A DNA stretch of 64,000 nt from Burkholderiales bacterium C2 (GCA_005503085.1 SCOI01000026.1:23082-87081), one strand, 5' to 3'; positions 1-7,280 are shown, counted from the first letter of the stretch. A program made the numbers and translations. Notes: a model not told the origin generated them from the sequence alone.

Positions 1-681
1 CCGCCCGGCCACAAATGCGGCCGCATGCACGGCCATGGTTTCGAGGTGATCGTTCATGCCAACCAGGATCTGGGCGAGCGCGATCTGAGCATCGACTACG
101 ACCATCTGGACGAGGTCTGGGCGCCCTTCCATATGCAGCTGAACTACCAGTGCCTCAACGAGATCGAGGGTCTGGACAACCCGACCAGCGAGGTGATCTC
201 GGCCTGGCTGTGGCAGCGGCTGAAGCCGCAACTGCCCGAGCTGTCCTGGGTCACGGTCTATGAGACCGGCTCCTGCGGCGCCAATTTCGATGGCCAGCAG
301 TACCGGATCTGGAAAGAGCTGACCTTGGACAGCGCGATCCAGCTCAAGCGAGCGCCGGCCGGCAGCCCGCTGCGGGCCATCCATGGCCATACCTATACCT
401 TGCGCCTGCATCTGAGCGCCGAGCTCGATGCGCTGAAAGGCTGGACGGTGGACTTCGGCGATGTGAAAACGCGCTTCGATCCCATCTTCAAGGCCATAGA
501 CCACCGCCCGCTCTACGAGATCGCCGACCTGCCCGATGGCGACAGCGCCAGCCTGGCGGCCTGGGTGCTAGCCAAGGGCCGGGCCGTGCTGCCGCAGCTG
601 GACCGGGTCGATATGTACGAAACCCGCGGCTCGGGCGCCATCGTCAGCGCCTCGGGCATTGATGATCTGATTCCGGTATGA
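1..681 (+). CDS. queD: 6-carboxytetrahydropterin synthase (QueD), two T-fold domains, 5' end missing
   Basis: The reading frame is open from base 1, so the gene starts upstream of the window. The visible N terminus carries the QueD signature GHKCGRMHGHGF, with the catalytic Cys and two zinc His, then LNEI..L.NPTSE and ETGSCGANF. QueD converts 7,8-dihydroneopterin triphosphate to 6-carboxytetrahydropterin for queuosine synthesis. A second T-fold half follows from about residue 100 of the visible part. It keeps IHGHTY and a VDFGDVK stretch but has SAIQL and AGSPLRAIHGH where the first zinc His and catalytic Cys would be, so it is probably structural. The queE gene follows after 85 bases, consistent with one pathway. 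The family call is firm; only the true start is unknown. Confidence 0.9.
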   Translation, partial: PPGHKCGRMHGHGFEVIVHANQDLGERDLSIDYDHLDEVWAPFHMQLNYQCLNEIEGLDNPTSEVISAWLWQRLKPQLPELSWVTVYETGSCGANFDGQQYRIWKELTLDSAIQLKRAPAGSPLRAIHGHTYTLRLHLSAELDALKGWTVDFGDVKTRFDPIFKAIDHRPLYEIADLPDGDSASLAAWVLAKGRAVLPQLDRVDMYETRGSGAIVSASGIDDLIPV

Positions 682-721
682 AGCGGGCCGAGCGCAGGGC
701 CGTTCCCAAGCCAGCCCGCAT

Positions 722-761
722 CCCCTCGGGGGATCGGCCGGCGTACCCGCCGGACGAGGGG
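722..761 (+). promoter_or_regulatory. Nested hairpin covering the queE ribosome binding site
   Basis: Outer arms CCCCTCG (722-728) and CGAGGGG (755-761) are perfect complements. Inside them CCGGCG (738-743) and CGCCGG (748-753) form a second perfect stem with a TACC loop. The right outer arm holds GAGGGG, the only purine-rich tract in front of the queE ATG at 767. If the RNA folds this way, the ribosome binding site is paired. It may also simply be a REP-like intergenic palindrome, because a similar CCCCTCGGGGGA core occurs at about 27263. Confidence 0.5.
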
Positions 762-766
762 CACAA

Positions 767-1402
767 ATGACTTACGCCGTCAAAGAAATCTTCTACACGC
801 TGCAGGGCGAGGGCGCGCAGGCGGGCCGGGCTTCGGTGTTCTGCCGCTTTGCCGGCTGCAATCTGTGGAGCGGCCGCGAGCAAGACCGGGCCAGCGCCGT
901 CTGCAACTTCTGCGATACCGATTTTGTCGGCACCGATGGCCAGGGTGGCGGCAAGTTCGCCACGGCCGAGGCCCTGGCCGCCGCGATTGCCTCGCGCTGG
1001 CCCGCAGACCGGCCTGGCAGGCCTTATGTGGTCTGCACCGGGGGGGAACCCCTGCTGCAGCTCGACGCGGCGCTGATAGAGGCGCTGCACGCCCGGGGCT
1101 TCGAGATCGCGGTCGAGACCAATGGCACACAGCCGGCACCCGAGGGTTTGGACTGGATCTGCGTCAGCCCCAAGGCCGACAGCGAGATCGTGCTGACCCG
1201 CGGCCATGAGCTGAAGCTGGTCTATCCGCAGCCGGCCGCGCTGCCCGAGCGCTTTGCCGGCCTGGACTTCGAGCATTTCTTTTTACAGCCGATGGACTCG
1301 CTGCTGAAGGCCCAGCACACCCGCGCGGCCGTGGCCTATTGCATGGAACACCCGCAATGGCGGCTGAGCGTGCAGATGCACAAGGTCATCGGCATCGAGT
1401 GA
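767..1402 (+). CDS. queE: 7-carboxy-7-deazaguanine synthase QueE (radical SAM)
   Basis: QueE is a radical SAM enzyme that contracts 6-carboxytetrahydropterin to 7-carboxy-7-deazaguanine, the step after QueD. The protein is 211 residues and opens with MTYAVKEIFYTLQGEG, typical of the family. The iron-sulfur cysteines are spaced C31-x14-C46-x2-C49, the long first interval seen in QueE rather than CX3CX2C. GGEPLLQ (SAM binding) and ETNGTQ follow, then VSPKADSEI near residue 140. It lies 85 bases after queD and is probably co-transcribed. The start at 767 is the first ATG after the GAGGGG tract, which sits inside a hairpin. Confidence 0.93.
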   Translation: MTYAVKEIFYTLQGEGAQAGRASVFCRFAGCNLWSGREQDRASAVCNFCDTDFVGTDGQGGGKFATAEALAAAIASRWPADRPGRPYVVCTGGEPLLQLDAALIEALHARGFEIAVETNGTQPAPEGLDWICVSPKADSEIVLTRGHELKLVYPQPAALPERFAGLDFEHFFLQPMDSLLKAQHTRAAVAYCMEHPQWRLSVQMHKVIGIE

Positions 1403-1413
1403 TGGAACAAGTC

Positions 1414-1569
1414 TGTGGATAAGTCTTGAGCAAGTGAGCGCTTGTCCACAGCAATGTCTTGCGCAACCAAGTTGTTGTCGGCTGAGCCCGGCGCTGTCCC
1501 GGCTTCGGCGCACAGACTTTTGGTGCTGCTAAGTCTTTGAATTCAAAGCGACTTTGCCAGCTGTCCACA
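1414..1569. promoter_or_regulatory. Group of DnaA-box-like sequences between queE and the MazG-like gene
   Basis: The 228-base gap holds TGTGGATAA at 1414-1422, a perfect DnaA R-box on the minus strand. It also holds TTGTCCACA at 1442-1450 (one mismatch) and CTGTCCACA at 1561-1569 (two mismatches). The last part of the gap, 1600-1625, is AT-rich (AAGTTAAAAGATCTAAATAC) and probably carries the promoter of the downstream gene. Three boxes without a dnaA gene or a clear unwinding element do not make an origin. DnaA-responsive regulation or titration is possible. Confidence 0.35.
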
Positions 1570-1630
1570 GCAGGCTGCCGGCTCTACTACGACTACCAAG
1601 TTAAAAGATCTAAATACAGGGATTGAAGAC

Positions 1631-1945
1631 ATGGACATCCGGAACCTGCAGCAGCGGCTGCGCCAGTTCGCCGCCGAGCGGCAGTGGCAGCCCTACCAGA
1701 CGCCCAAGAACCTGGCGATGGCCATGGTCGTGGAGGCTGCCGAATTGGTGGAGATCTTTCAGTGGATGACACCGGAAGAGTCGCAGACGATTGCGCAGGA
1801 CCCGGCCAAGCTCGAGCATCTGGGCGATGAAGTTGCCGATGTGATGCTCTACTTGCTGCAGATTGCCGATCACAGCGGCGTTGATATGGCGGCGGCGGTG
1901 GAACGCAAGCTGGCCAAGAACGCCTTGAAGTACCCGCCGCCCTGA
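1631..1945 (+). CDS. MazG-like nucleotide pyrophosphohydrolase (dCTPase type)
   Basis: This is a single-domain all-alpha NTP pyrophosphohydrolase of 104 residues, the size of the RS21-C6/dCTPP1 branch rather than the two-domain MazG. The metal-binding motifs are intact: E35 and E38 in EAAEL, E41 in EIFQW, then D66-E67 and D70 in GDEVADVMLY. Such enzymes hydrolyse non-canonical or excess (d)NTPs to monophosphates. The gene follows a 228-base gap with DnaA-like boxes and an AT-rich promoter-like stretch. An exonuclease gene starts 21 bases downstream, so the two may form a small nucleotide-quality pair. The exact substrate cannot be told from sequence. Confidence 0.85.
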   Translation: MDIRNLQQRLRQFAAERQWQPYQTPKNLAMAMVVEAAELVEIFQWMTPEESQTIAQDPAKLEHLGDEVADVMLYLLQIADHSGVDMAAAVERKLAKNALKYPPP

Positions 1946-1966
1946 ACCTCTTCTTCTCGCAATCGC

Positions 1967-2632
1967 ATGCAGACCATCGCCGTCATCGACTTTGAAACCA
2001 CCGGCCTCGGACCCGGCGCGGGCGGCCGCGCCACCGAGATCGCGGCGGTGCTGGTGCGCGACGGCGAGATCGTCGGCAGCTACCAGAGCCTGATGAACAG
2101 CGGCGCCTGGGTGCCGCCCTTCATTGAGCAGCTGACCGGCATCAGCAATGCGATGCTGGCCCAGGCGCCCGACTCGGCACGGGTGATGCGCGAGGTGGCC
2201 GAGTTCACGCGCGGCTGCCCGCTGGTGGCGCACAACGCCTCCTTCGATCGCGGCTTCTGGTTCCATGAGCTGGAGCGGGCCGGCTGCGAGCGCGACAGCG
2301 CCCATGAGTTCGCCTGCACCGTGCTGCTGGCGCGCCGGCTCTATCCCGAGGCGCCGAACTGCAAGCTCGGCACGCTGGCCCAGTTCCATGCGCTGCCCGA
2401 TATGGGCCGGGCCCACCGCGCGCTGGCCGATGCACAGACCACCGCCCATCTGCTGCTGCGCATGCAGGCCGATCTGGCGCAACGCTTTGCGCGCGAGCTC
2501 GGACCCTTGCGGGTCGAGCACGCGCTGCTGGCGAGGCTGCAGCGCACGGCCAAGACGGCTTTGCAACGCTGTGTATCCGACTACGCCCGGCCGCAGCTGG
2601 CGGCGCGCAGTTCGGCACTGGCCGCGAACTGA
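1967..2632 (+). CDS. DEDDh 3'-5' exonuclease, DnaQ / Pol III epsilon-like
   Basis: This 221-residue protein is a single exonuclease domain of the DnaQ superfamily. Exo I is VIDFETTG with D8 and E10, Exo II is HNASFDRGF with its Asp, and Exo III is HRALADA with the His and Asp that define the DEDDh class. It lacks the C-terminal polymerase-alpha-binding tail of the true epsilon subunit, so it is more likely a repair or RNA-processing paralogue. It lies 21 bases after the MazG-like gene and is probably in the same transcript. A weak hairpin with a T-run follows. Confidence 0.85.
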   Translation: MQTIAVIDFETTGLGPGAGGRATEIAAVLVRDGEIVGSYQSLMNSGAWVPPFIEQLTGISNAMLAQAPDSARVMREVAEFTRGCPLVAHNASFDRGFWFHELERAGCERDSAHEFACTVLLARRLYPEAPNCKLGTLAQFHALPDMGRAHRALADAQTTAHLLLRMQADLAQRFARELGPLRVEHALLARLQRTAKTALQRCVSDYARPQLAARSSALAAN

Positions 2633-2677
2633 CGGCAGAAAAAAACCCGCTGTCAAGCGCTCATCGCGGCGCTTTAG

Positions 2678-2709
2678 GGGCGCAAAATTCCGCCCTTCCG
2701 TTTTTGTTT
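2678..2709 (+). terminator. Possible intrinsic terminator after the exonuclease gene
   Basis: GGGCG (2678-2682) pairs with CGCCC (2691-2695) across an 8-base loop. A T-rich tract TTTTTGTTTG starts five bases later at 2701. The stem is short, so the call is weak. Confidence 0.35.
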
Positions 2710-2735
2710 GAGTTCCCAGAGTTCTATTCATTCGT

Positions 2736-3254
2736 ATGTCGAGTATTCAGGTCCGTCCGGCCACCCTGCGTGACGCCAAAGCCATTGCCGAAATCCATGT
2801 TGCAGCCTGGCAGGACGCGTACAAGGGGCTGCTGCCCGATGCCGCACTGGACGCGCTGTCGGTGCAGAAGCGCCAGGCCTTCTGGCGCGAGGCCATCGAT
2901 CTTTGTGAGCCCCAGGTGCTGGTGGCCCATATCGACAACGAGGTGATGGGCTTTGTCGGCTTCGACCGCTCGCGCGACAAGGGCACGCCGTCGACCACCG
3001 GCGAGATCTGGGCCATCTATGCCTCGCCGGTGCATTGGGAGAAGGGCGTTGGCCTGGCCCTGTGGGACGCGGCCCGCGACGGCCTGCAGGAAGAAGGCTG
3101 CACCAAGGTGACCTTGTGGACCTGGCTGCGCAATGAGCGCGCACTGCGTTTCTTCGAGCTGGCCGGTTTCAAGCGCGAGCTCGGCAGCACCAAGACCACC
3201 GAGGTCAGCGGCGTGCGTCTGGAAGAGCTGCGCCTGCAACGCTCGCTGGTCTGA
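2736..3254 (+). CDS. GNAT family N-acetyltransferase
   Basis: The 172-residue protein has the GNAT layout. The N-terminal strand VRPATLRDAKAIAEIHVAAWQ is followed by a central IWAIYASPVHWEKGVGLALWDAA, where the acetyl-CoA pyrophosphate loop appears as WEKGVG instead of the usual RGxGxG. A C-terminal NERALRFFELAGF motif completes the fold. The substrate is unknown; the closest general type is the RimI-like acetyltransferases that follow the IHVAAWQ pattern. It stands alone between two hairpins with T-runs, so it is probably monocistronic. Confidence 0.85.
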   Translation: MSSIQVRPATLRDAKAIAEIHVAAWQDAYKGLLPDAALDALSVQKRQAFWREAIDLCEPQVLVAHIDNEVMGFVGFDRSRDKGTPSTTGEIWAIYASPVHWEKGVGLALWDAARDGLQEEGCTKVTLWTWLRNERALRFFELAGFKRELGSTKTTEVSGVRLEELRLQRSLV

Positions 3255-3274
3255 GACCCTACTCTCCGTTGATG

Positions 3275-3301
3275 AAGCGCCCTTCAAAGGGCGCTTTTTT
3301 T
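3275..3301 (+). terminator. Intrinsic terminator of the GNAT gene
   Basis: AAGCGCCCTT (3275-3284) and AAGGGCGCTT (3287-3296) are perfect inverted arms around CA, followed by an unbroken T-run from 3295 to 3301. This is a textbook Rho-independent terminator 20 bases after the stop codon. Confidence 0.9.
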
Positions 3302-3375
3302 CGTCCCTCCGATCACCCTTCCCAATCACAAGGGCCAGGTCTTGCCTACGCACTTTCCGCCGGTCGGAAAACGTT

Positions 3376-3396
3376 AAAGTAAGGGCCCCTTACTTT
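3376..3396. promoter_or_regulatory. Perfect 21-bp dyad, candidate operator of the AbrB/PIN pair
   Basis: AAAGTAAGGG (3376-3385) and CCCTTACTTT (3387-3396) are exact reverse complements with one central C. The dyad ends 15 bases before the GTG start of the AbrB-like gene, where an autoregulating antitoxin would bind. No T-run follows, so it is not a terminator. Confidence 0.6.
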
Positions 3397-3411
3397 CCAC
3401 AAGTCCTCCAA

Positions 3412-3786
3412 GTGCTGGCCAAGATCACCTCCAAGAACCAATTGACGCTGCCCAAGAGCGTGACCCAGGCCCTCGGGCCGGTGCAGTATTTCGAGGTGCA
3501 GGAGAAGGCCGGGCAAATCATCCTGACCCCGGTGCGCATCCAGCGCGGCGACGCGCTGCGGGCCAAGCTGGCCGAACTGTCCATCGACGAAAAAACGCTG
3601 GATGCGGCGCTGGACTGGGCCCAGAAGGCAGCGGCAAAACCATTGAGTGCCAAAAAGACCGCAGTGGCCAAGAAACCAGCCGTCAAGAAGCTGGTGACGG
3701 CGCGCAAAACGACGGCGGCAAAAAAGCCATCGAGTGCTGCCAGGCCGGCCGTCAAAATAGTCAGCAAGCGCAAGACCGCGCGATGA
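3412..3786 (+). CDS. AbrB/SpoVT-type antitoxin-like protein with Lys/Ala-rich tail
   Basis: The first 50 residues read as a swapped-hairpin AbrB domain: LAKITSKNQLTLPK, then VQYFEVQEKAGQIILTPV. From about residue 65 the protein changes to a basic, low-complexity tail of AKKTAVAKKPAVKK-like repeats, resembling histone H1-like or AlgP-type C termini. GTG at 3412 is chosen because the frame upstream runs through the preceding GNAT gene and its terminator, and because the 21-bp dyad sits just before it. No good Shine-Dalgarno is visible, so the start is uncertain by a codon or two. The stop overlaps the next gene by 4 bases (ATGA), as in toxin-antitoxin operons. The tail is unusual for an antitoxin and suggests extra non-specific DNA binding. 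Confidence 0.75.
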   Translation: MLAKITSKNQLTLPKSVTQALGPVQYFEVQEKAGQIILTPVRIQRGDALRAKLAELSIDEKTLDAALDWAQKAAAKPLSAKKTAVAKKPAVKKLVTARKTTAAKKPSSAARPAVKIVSKRKTAR

Positions 3787-4244
3787 GCACCGCTCGCCGA
3801 TTGGCCAAAGCGGTCGCCGCGCCGGCCGTGGTGTTCGACACCCGGCTGCTGCTGGGCGCCCTGGTGTCGGGCGATGCCCGTGCGCAGCGGCTGCGCCAGA
3901 GCTGGCAGCTCGGACGCTGCCAGGCCCTGGTTGATCCGGCCAGCGCACGGGCGCTGATGCTGGCGCTGGCCTGCCCGGTGCTGGGGCTGTCGCCGACGCA
4001 GCAGCATGAGTTGCTGGCCGACTATCTGCCCTATGCCCAGGTGCTGCCGGCCGAGGCGCCGGCAGCTGCCAGGACCGCGCGGCTGCCGGCCTTTGAGCAG
4101 CTCGCGCTGAGCCTGGCGCAGGGCGCGCGCGGCCGTGTTCTGGTCAGCGACAGCAGGGCGTTGCGGGCGCTTGTCGCACGTTCCGCCAAACCCGGTTTCA
4201 AGCTGCTGGGCAGCGAGGAATTTTTGGCGGCGCTGAGGGTTTGA
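3783..4244 (+). CDS. PIN-domain protein, probable toxin partner, degenerate active site
   Basis: This 153-residue protein aligns by eye with the PIN toxin group COG1569: VVFDTRLLLGALVSG at the start, W..GRCQALVDP in the middle, and RVLVSDSRAL...GFKLLGSEEFLAAL at the end. Canonical PIN nucleases need four acidic residues. D19 of the first strand and the Asp of VSDSRAL remain. The glutamate helix reads SARALMLALACP, and the usual DPDDD segment reads ARLPAFEQL, so two acidic positions appear lost. It overlaps the AbrB-like gene by 4 bases. It is either an inactivated toxin or a protein with a modified role. Confidence 0.7.
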   Translation: MSTARRLAKAVAAPAVVFDTRLLLGALVSGDARAQRLRQSWQLGRCQALVDPASARALMLALACPVLGLSPTQQHELLADYLPYAQVLPAEAPAAARTARLPAFEQLALSLAQGARGRVLVSDSRALRALVARSAKPGFKLLGSEEFLAALRV

Positions 4245-4287
4245 CGGGGCGGCGGTGTCACACAAGCTCTGCTAGATTCGCCGACCG

Positions 4288-4506
4288 ATGAGCAACTTCG
4301 ACCGATCAATTTCCAGTGGCATGTGGCGCGTGGTGTTCTATGAGCGCCGCGGCAACCGCGTACAGATGGACCGCACCGGTCCCTGGCTGCCCAACAAGAA
4401 GCTGGCCGAGCAATGGGCGCACTGGTTCGGCGAGCGCGGTCACCATGTGGCCCTGCAGGACCAGAGCGGCGGCATGGAGAAGGTCAGCCAGGGTTTGCCG
4501 GGCTGA
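4288..4506 (+). CDS. Small hypothetical protein, 72 residues
   Basis: I do not recognise a named family. The protein is basic and aromatic-rich (MWRVVFYERRGNRVQMDR, then WLPNKKLAEQWAHWFGERGHHV), with no signal peptide or membrane segment. The second half looks like a short helix-strand unit, as in small sheet-helix proteins that display a value to the user of a position or sequence, but no function can be given. ATG at 4288 is used; ATG at 4321 (residue 12) is an alternative. It lies 43 bases after the PIN gene and ends 7 bases before the end of the convergent HNH-like gene. Confidence 0.6.
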   Translation: MSNFDRSISSGMWRVVFYERRGNRVQMDRTGPWLPNKKLAEQWAHWFGERGHHVALQDQSGGMEKVSQGLPG

Positions 4507-4513
4507 ATTTTCC

Positions 4514-5551
4514 TCAGGCGGCCGCCCGGTAGCCGCCGCGCTCCAGCGCCCAGCCCTCTGTGGCGGTCAGGCGCGGATGGCGCTGCACATGGACCGTGCT
4601 GAGCCGCTTGGCGGCGGCGCGCTGCACCAGCCTCTCGGCCTGGGTGGCGTTCAGCTGCAGCGCGAAACGGACCCAGCGCTTTTGCACCAGCGCATCGCTC
4701 CAGGCGTCTTCGAGCGCCCAGCGGATGTCCTGAGCCTCGGTCAGCGCACCGACCCGCAGCACCCGGGGTGCCAGCGCCATCAGGAAGCGGTTGAAGTCGG
4801 CGCGCAGCGCATCGCCCGGCAGCAAGGCCTCGATGCGCGCGAGGCGGGCGCTCCAGCCCGGTGTCGCGAGCTGGCGGGTCACCAGGGCCTGCAGCGCCTG
4901 GATCGGGTTGAACAGGCGCAGCCGGTTCGGCGGCAGCAGATGCAGCGGGATCGTCGCCGCTTCCTCATGGGACAGCTCGGTGACAAAGCTGCACAGCACC
5001 GCGACCCGCTGCCATTCGGCCGGGCCCAGGCCGGCGATGCGCTGGAAAGGGCCGTCATTGACACTGCCGGCGATCTCGTTTGCCTCGGCCCAGCCATGGG
5101 CGGCCTTGGCCGCATTGGCACCGGCACTCATCATCGCCAGATTGCCGGCCGCGTAGCCGGCATCGTTGCGGACGCGGTCGATGGAGGCCTGGCCCAGCAG
5201 CGGCTGGCGCAGGATGGGGCAGTAGTCGACCGTGATCTGCTGCAGATAGTTGGGTGTGACTTGCACATCCTCGAAGCTGCGCCCGCGTGCCCAGGCATGG
5301 GTGCGCAGCTGCAGCCACAGCTGGGTGTGGCGGGAGGGCTTCAGCGTGCGGCGGCCGAAGGTGGCCGAGCCGGCCTGCCAGCCTTGCAGCAGCGGTGACT
5401 GGGCATACAGATGGGCGACCGGCGGCGCCACCCCATGGTGGGCGAAATCCCAGCCCAGCTCGAAACCGAGGCTGGCATTGGCCGGCGCGGCCTGTTCGAC
5501 GGGAAGGATGCCCAATTCCATCTGGGCGGATGCTGCTGCGATCTGTGCCAT
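4514..5551 (-). CDS. Hypothetical protein with a divergent HNH-nuclease-like segment
   Basis: The 345-residue protein has no family I can name with certainty. Near residues 130-170 it contains DYCPILRQPL, then SIDRVRNDAGYAAGNLAMM and GANAAK. This matches the pattern C-P-(I/V)-x2-x-P-L ... (I/L)DR(I/V)xxxxGYxxGN(L/V) ... N-x2-K of phage-type HNH endonucleases. The catalytic His pair is not evident, so it may be a non-catalytic relative. The rest is helical and Arg/Ala-rich. ATG at 5551 is chosen because GGAG lies 6 bases upstream; a TTG 13 codons earlier lacks this. It is divergent from a WYL regulator across a 116-base gap containing a 9-bp-arm dyad. Confidence 0.65.
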   Translation of the reverse strand: MAQIAAASAQMELGILPVEQAAPANASLGFELGWDFAHHGVAPPVAHLYAQSPLLQGWQAGSATFGRRTLKPSRHTQLWLQLRTHAWARGRSFEDVQVTPNYLQQITVDYCPILRQPLLGQASIDRVRNDAGYAAGNLAMMSAGANAAKAAHGWAEANEIAGSVNDGPFQRIAGLGPAEWQRVAVLCSFVTELSHEEAATIPLHLLPPNRLRLFNPIQALQALVTRQLATPGWSARLARIEALLPGDALRADFNRFLMALAPRVLRVGALTEAQDIRWALEDAWSDALVQKRWVRFALQLNATQAERLVQRAAAKRLSTVHVQRHPRLTATEGWALERGGYRAAA

Positions 5552-5615
5552 GAGGTGCTCCGGTTGCGGCTGCCATCGATTTGTCAGCAACCATGTGGCA
5601 CAGTGTCTGACCTCA

Positions 5616-5636
5616 CTGGCTCATGGGATGAGCCAG
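5616..5636. promoter_or_regulatory. Dyad CTGGCTCAT-GGG-ATGAGCCAG, candidate WYL operator
   Basis: Perfect 9-base arms (5616-5624 and 5628-5636) around GGG lie in the short region shared by the divergent HNH-like and WYL genes. The position is 31 bases before the WYL start and suits autoregulation and control of both genes. Confidence 0.5.
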
Positions 5637-5667
5637 CAAAAAGAATCAGGGAAGGGATGGCGATCGC

Positions 5668-6645
5668 ATGGACAGGACCGAGCGCTTCTACAAAATCGAG
5701 CTGCTGATACGCGGCCGTGAATGTGTCAGTTTTGCGACTTTGCTGGAGGCGCTGGAGGTGTCGCCGGCGACCTTGAAACGCGATCTGCAGTATCTGCGTG
5801 AGCGCATGGATGCGCCGATCGAGTACGACGCGCTGGCCAATGGCTACCGTTTCGGCCAGCAATGGCGCGGCCAGCAGCATGAGCTGCCGGGGGTCTGGTT
5901 CAACGAGAAGGAGCTGCATGCGCTGCTGACCATGCACCAGCTGCTCTCCGGGCTGGACGAGAACGGCATCCTGAGCCGGCATCTGCAGCCGATGTTCGAC
6001 AAGCTGACCGGCATGCTGGGCACCGATGCGGCCGAGGCCAAGGAGATGACGCGGCGCGTCAAGCTGATCAGCACCGCACGCCGGCGCGTGGCCAGCGAGT
6101 ATTTCGAGACGGTGGGCAGCGCCGTGGTGCAGCGCCAGAAGCTGCGCATCAGCTATCGCAAGCGCGGCAAGGGCGGCGGCACGGTGGGCTCGCGGGTGGT
6201 GTCGCCGCAGCGCCTGGTGCATTACCGCAACACCTGGTATCTGGATGCCTGGTGTCATCAGAGCGAGGGCCTGCGCCGCTTTGCGCTGGACGCGATGGAG
6301 GCTGCCGAGCTGATGGACGAGAAGGCCAAGCCGGTGGCGCTGAAGGCGCTGGAGAGCGAGCTGGACCAGGGCTACGGCATTTTTGCCGGTGGCCAGACCC
6401 AACAGGCGAGGCTGGTGTTCAGCGCCGAGGCGGCGGCCTGGGTCTCACGCGAGGAGTGGCACGCCAGCCAGCAAAGCGAGTGGCTGGCGGACGGGCGCTG
6501 GCAGCTGGAGGTGCCGTATGTGGATGCCACCGAGCTGCTGATGGATCTGCTGCGCCACGCCGGCCAGGTCGAGGTGCTGGCGCCGCCGGCGCTGCGCCAG
6601 GCCTATGCGAAGCGGCTCAGGGAGGCGGCGGCTCAGCTGGATTGA
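5668..6645 (+). CDS. WYL-domain transcriptional regulator (HTH + WYL)
   Basis: This is a 325-residue YafY-type regulator. Residues 1-60 form a winged helix-turn-helix (MDRTERFYKIELLIRGRECV, then SPATLKRDLQYLRERM). A WYL domain spans about residues 145-215 with YRNTWYLDAWCHQSEGLRRFALD, and a C-terminal WCX extension follows. WYL domains sense ligands, often nucleic acid or nucleotide signals, and many sit beside defence or DNA-damage genes. Here the only partner is the divergent HNH-like gene. Its stop overlaps the convergent cobalamin adenosyltransferase gene by 13 bases. Confidence 0.88.
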   Translation: MDRTERFYKIELLIRGRECVSFATLLEALEVSPATLKRDLQYLRERMDAPIEYDALANGYRFGQQWRGQQHELPGVWFNEKELHALLTMHQLLSGLDENGILSRHLQPMFDKLTGMLGTDAAEAKEMTRRVKLISTARRRVASEYFETVGSAVVQRQKLRISYRKRGKGGGTVGSRVVSPQRLVHYRNTWYLDAWCHQSEGLRRFALDAMEAAELMDEKAKPVALKALESELDQGYGIFAGGQTQQARLVFSAEAAAWVSREEWHASQQSEWLADGRWQLEVPYVDATELLMDLLRHAGQVEVLAPPALRQAYAKRLREAAAQLD

Positions 6646-7220
6646 TCGGCGTCCTGGCGCTTCAGGCGCTCGCTGTGCCAGTAGACATCGTCGCCGCCCA
6701 GCCCGTCGAGGTTGGCACGGTTCAGCACGCGGGCCAGCACGAAGAGCAGATCGGACAGGCGATTCAGGTACTGGCGCGGCGCGGCATTGATGCTTTCCTG
6801 CGCGGCCAGCGTGACGACGGCACGCTCGGCGCGGCGGGCCACGGTGCGGCAGACATGGGCGATCGCGGCGCTGCGCGTACCCGCCGGCAGGATGAACTCC
6901 TTCAGCCGGGGCAGGGCGGCGTTGTAGTGGGCCAGCGCCTCGTCCAGGCGCAGCACGGCATCCATCTTCAAGAGCTCGTAGCCGGGCATGCAGAGCTCGC
7001 CGCCGAGATTGAAGAGCTCATGCTGAATCGTGATCAGCAGCTCGCGAACATCGCCGGGCAGCGGCTCGGCCAGCAGCACGCCGATCTGCGAATTCAGCTC
7101 GTCGACATCGCCCATGGCCTGCACACGCAGATGGTCCTTGGGCACGCGGCTGCCATCACCCAGGCCGGTGGTGCCGTCGTCGCCGGTGCGGGTTGCGATT
7201 TGAGAGAGTCGGTTGGCCAT
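6633..7220 (-). CDS. Cob(I)yrinic acid a,c-diamide adenosyltransferase, PduO type
   Basis: The enzyme transfers the adenosyl group of ATP to cob(I)alamin to make coenzyme B12. The 195-residue protein carries the PduO-family start TRTGDDGTTGLGDGSRVPKD (ATP-binding loop), GDVDELNSQIGV, the helix motif CRTVARRAERAVV with its catalytic Arg, and NRLSDLLFVLAR near the C terminus. The length is usual for the family. The small membrane protein gene ends 60 bases upstream, so it may share that transcript. The 3' end overlaps the WYL gene by 13 bases in a TCA-N7-TGA arrangement. Confidence 0.93.
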   Translation of the reverse strand: MANRLSQIATRTGDDGTTGLGDGSRVPKDHLRVQAMGDVDELNSQIGVLLAEPLPGDVRELLITIQHELFNLGGELCMPGYELLKMDAVLRLDEALAHYNAALPRLKEFILPAGTRSAAIAHVCRTVARRAERAVVTLAAQESINAAPRQYLNRLSDLLFVLARVLNRANLDGLGGDDVYWHSERLKRQDADQSS

Positions 7221-7280
7221 GGGGCTTGATGTCTGCGGGTCTTGGGAAGACCCGCATCTTGCCCGAGTTCGGCCTTGGGG

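Noticed and set aside
1403..1630. Chromosomal origin in the gap after queE
   Set aside because: Only one perfect DnaA box, no dnaA, no run of boxes and no clear unwinding element beyond a short AT stretch.
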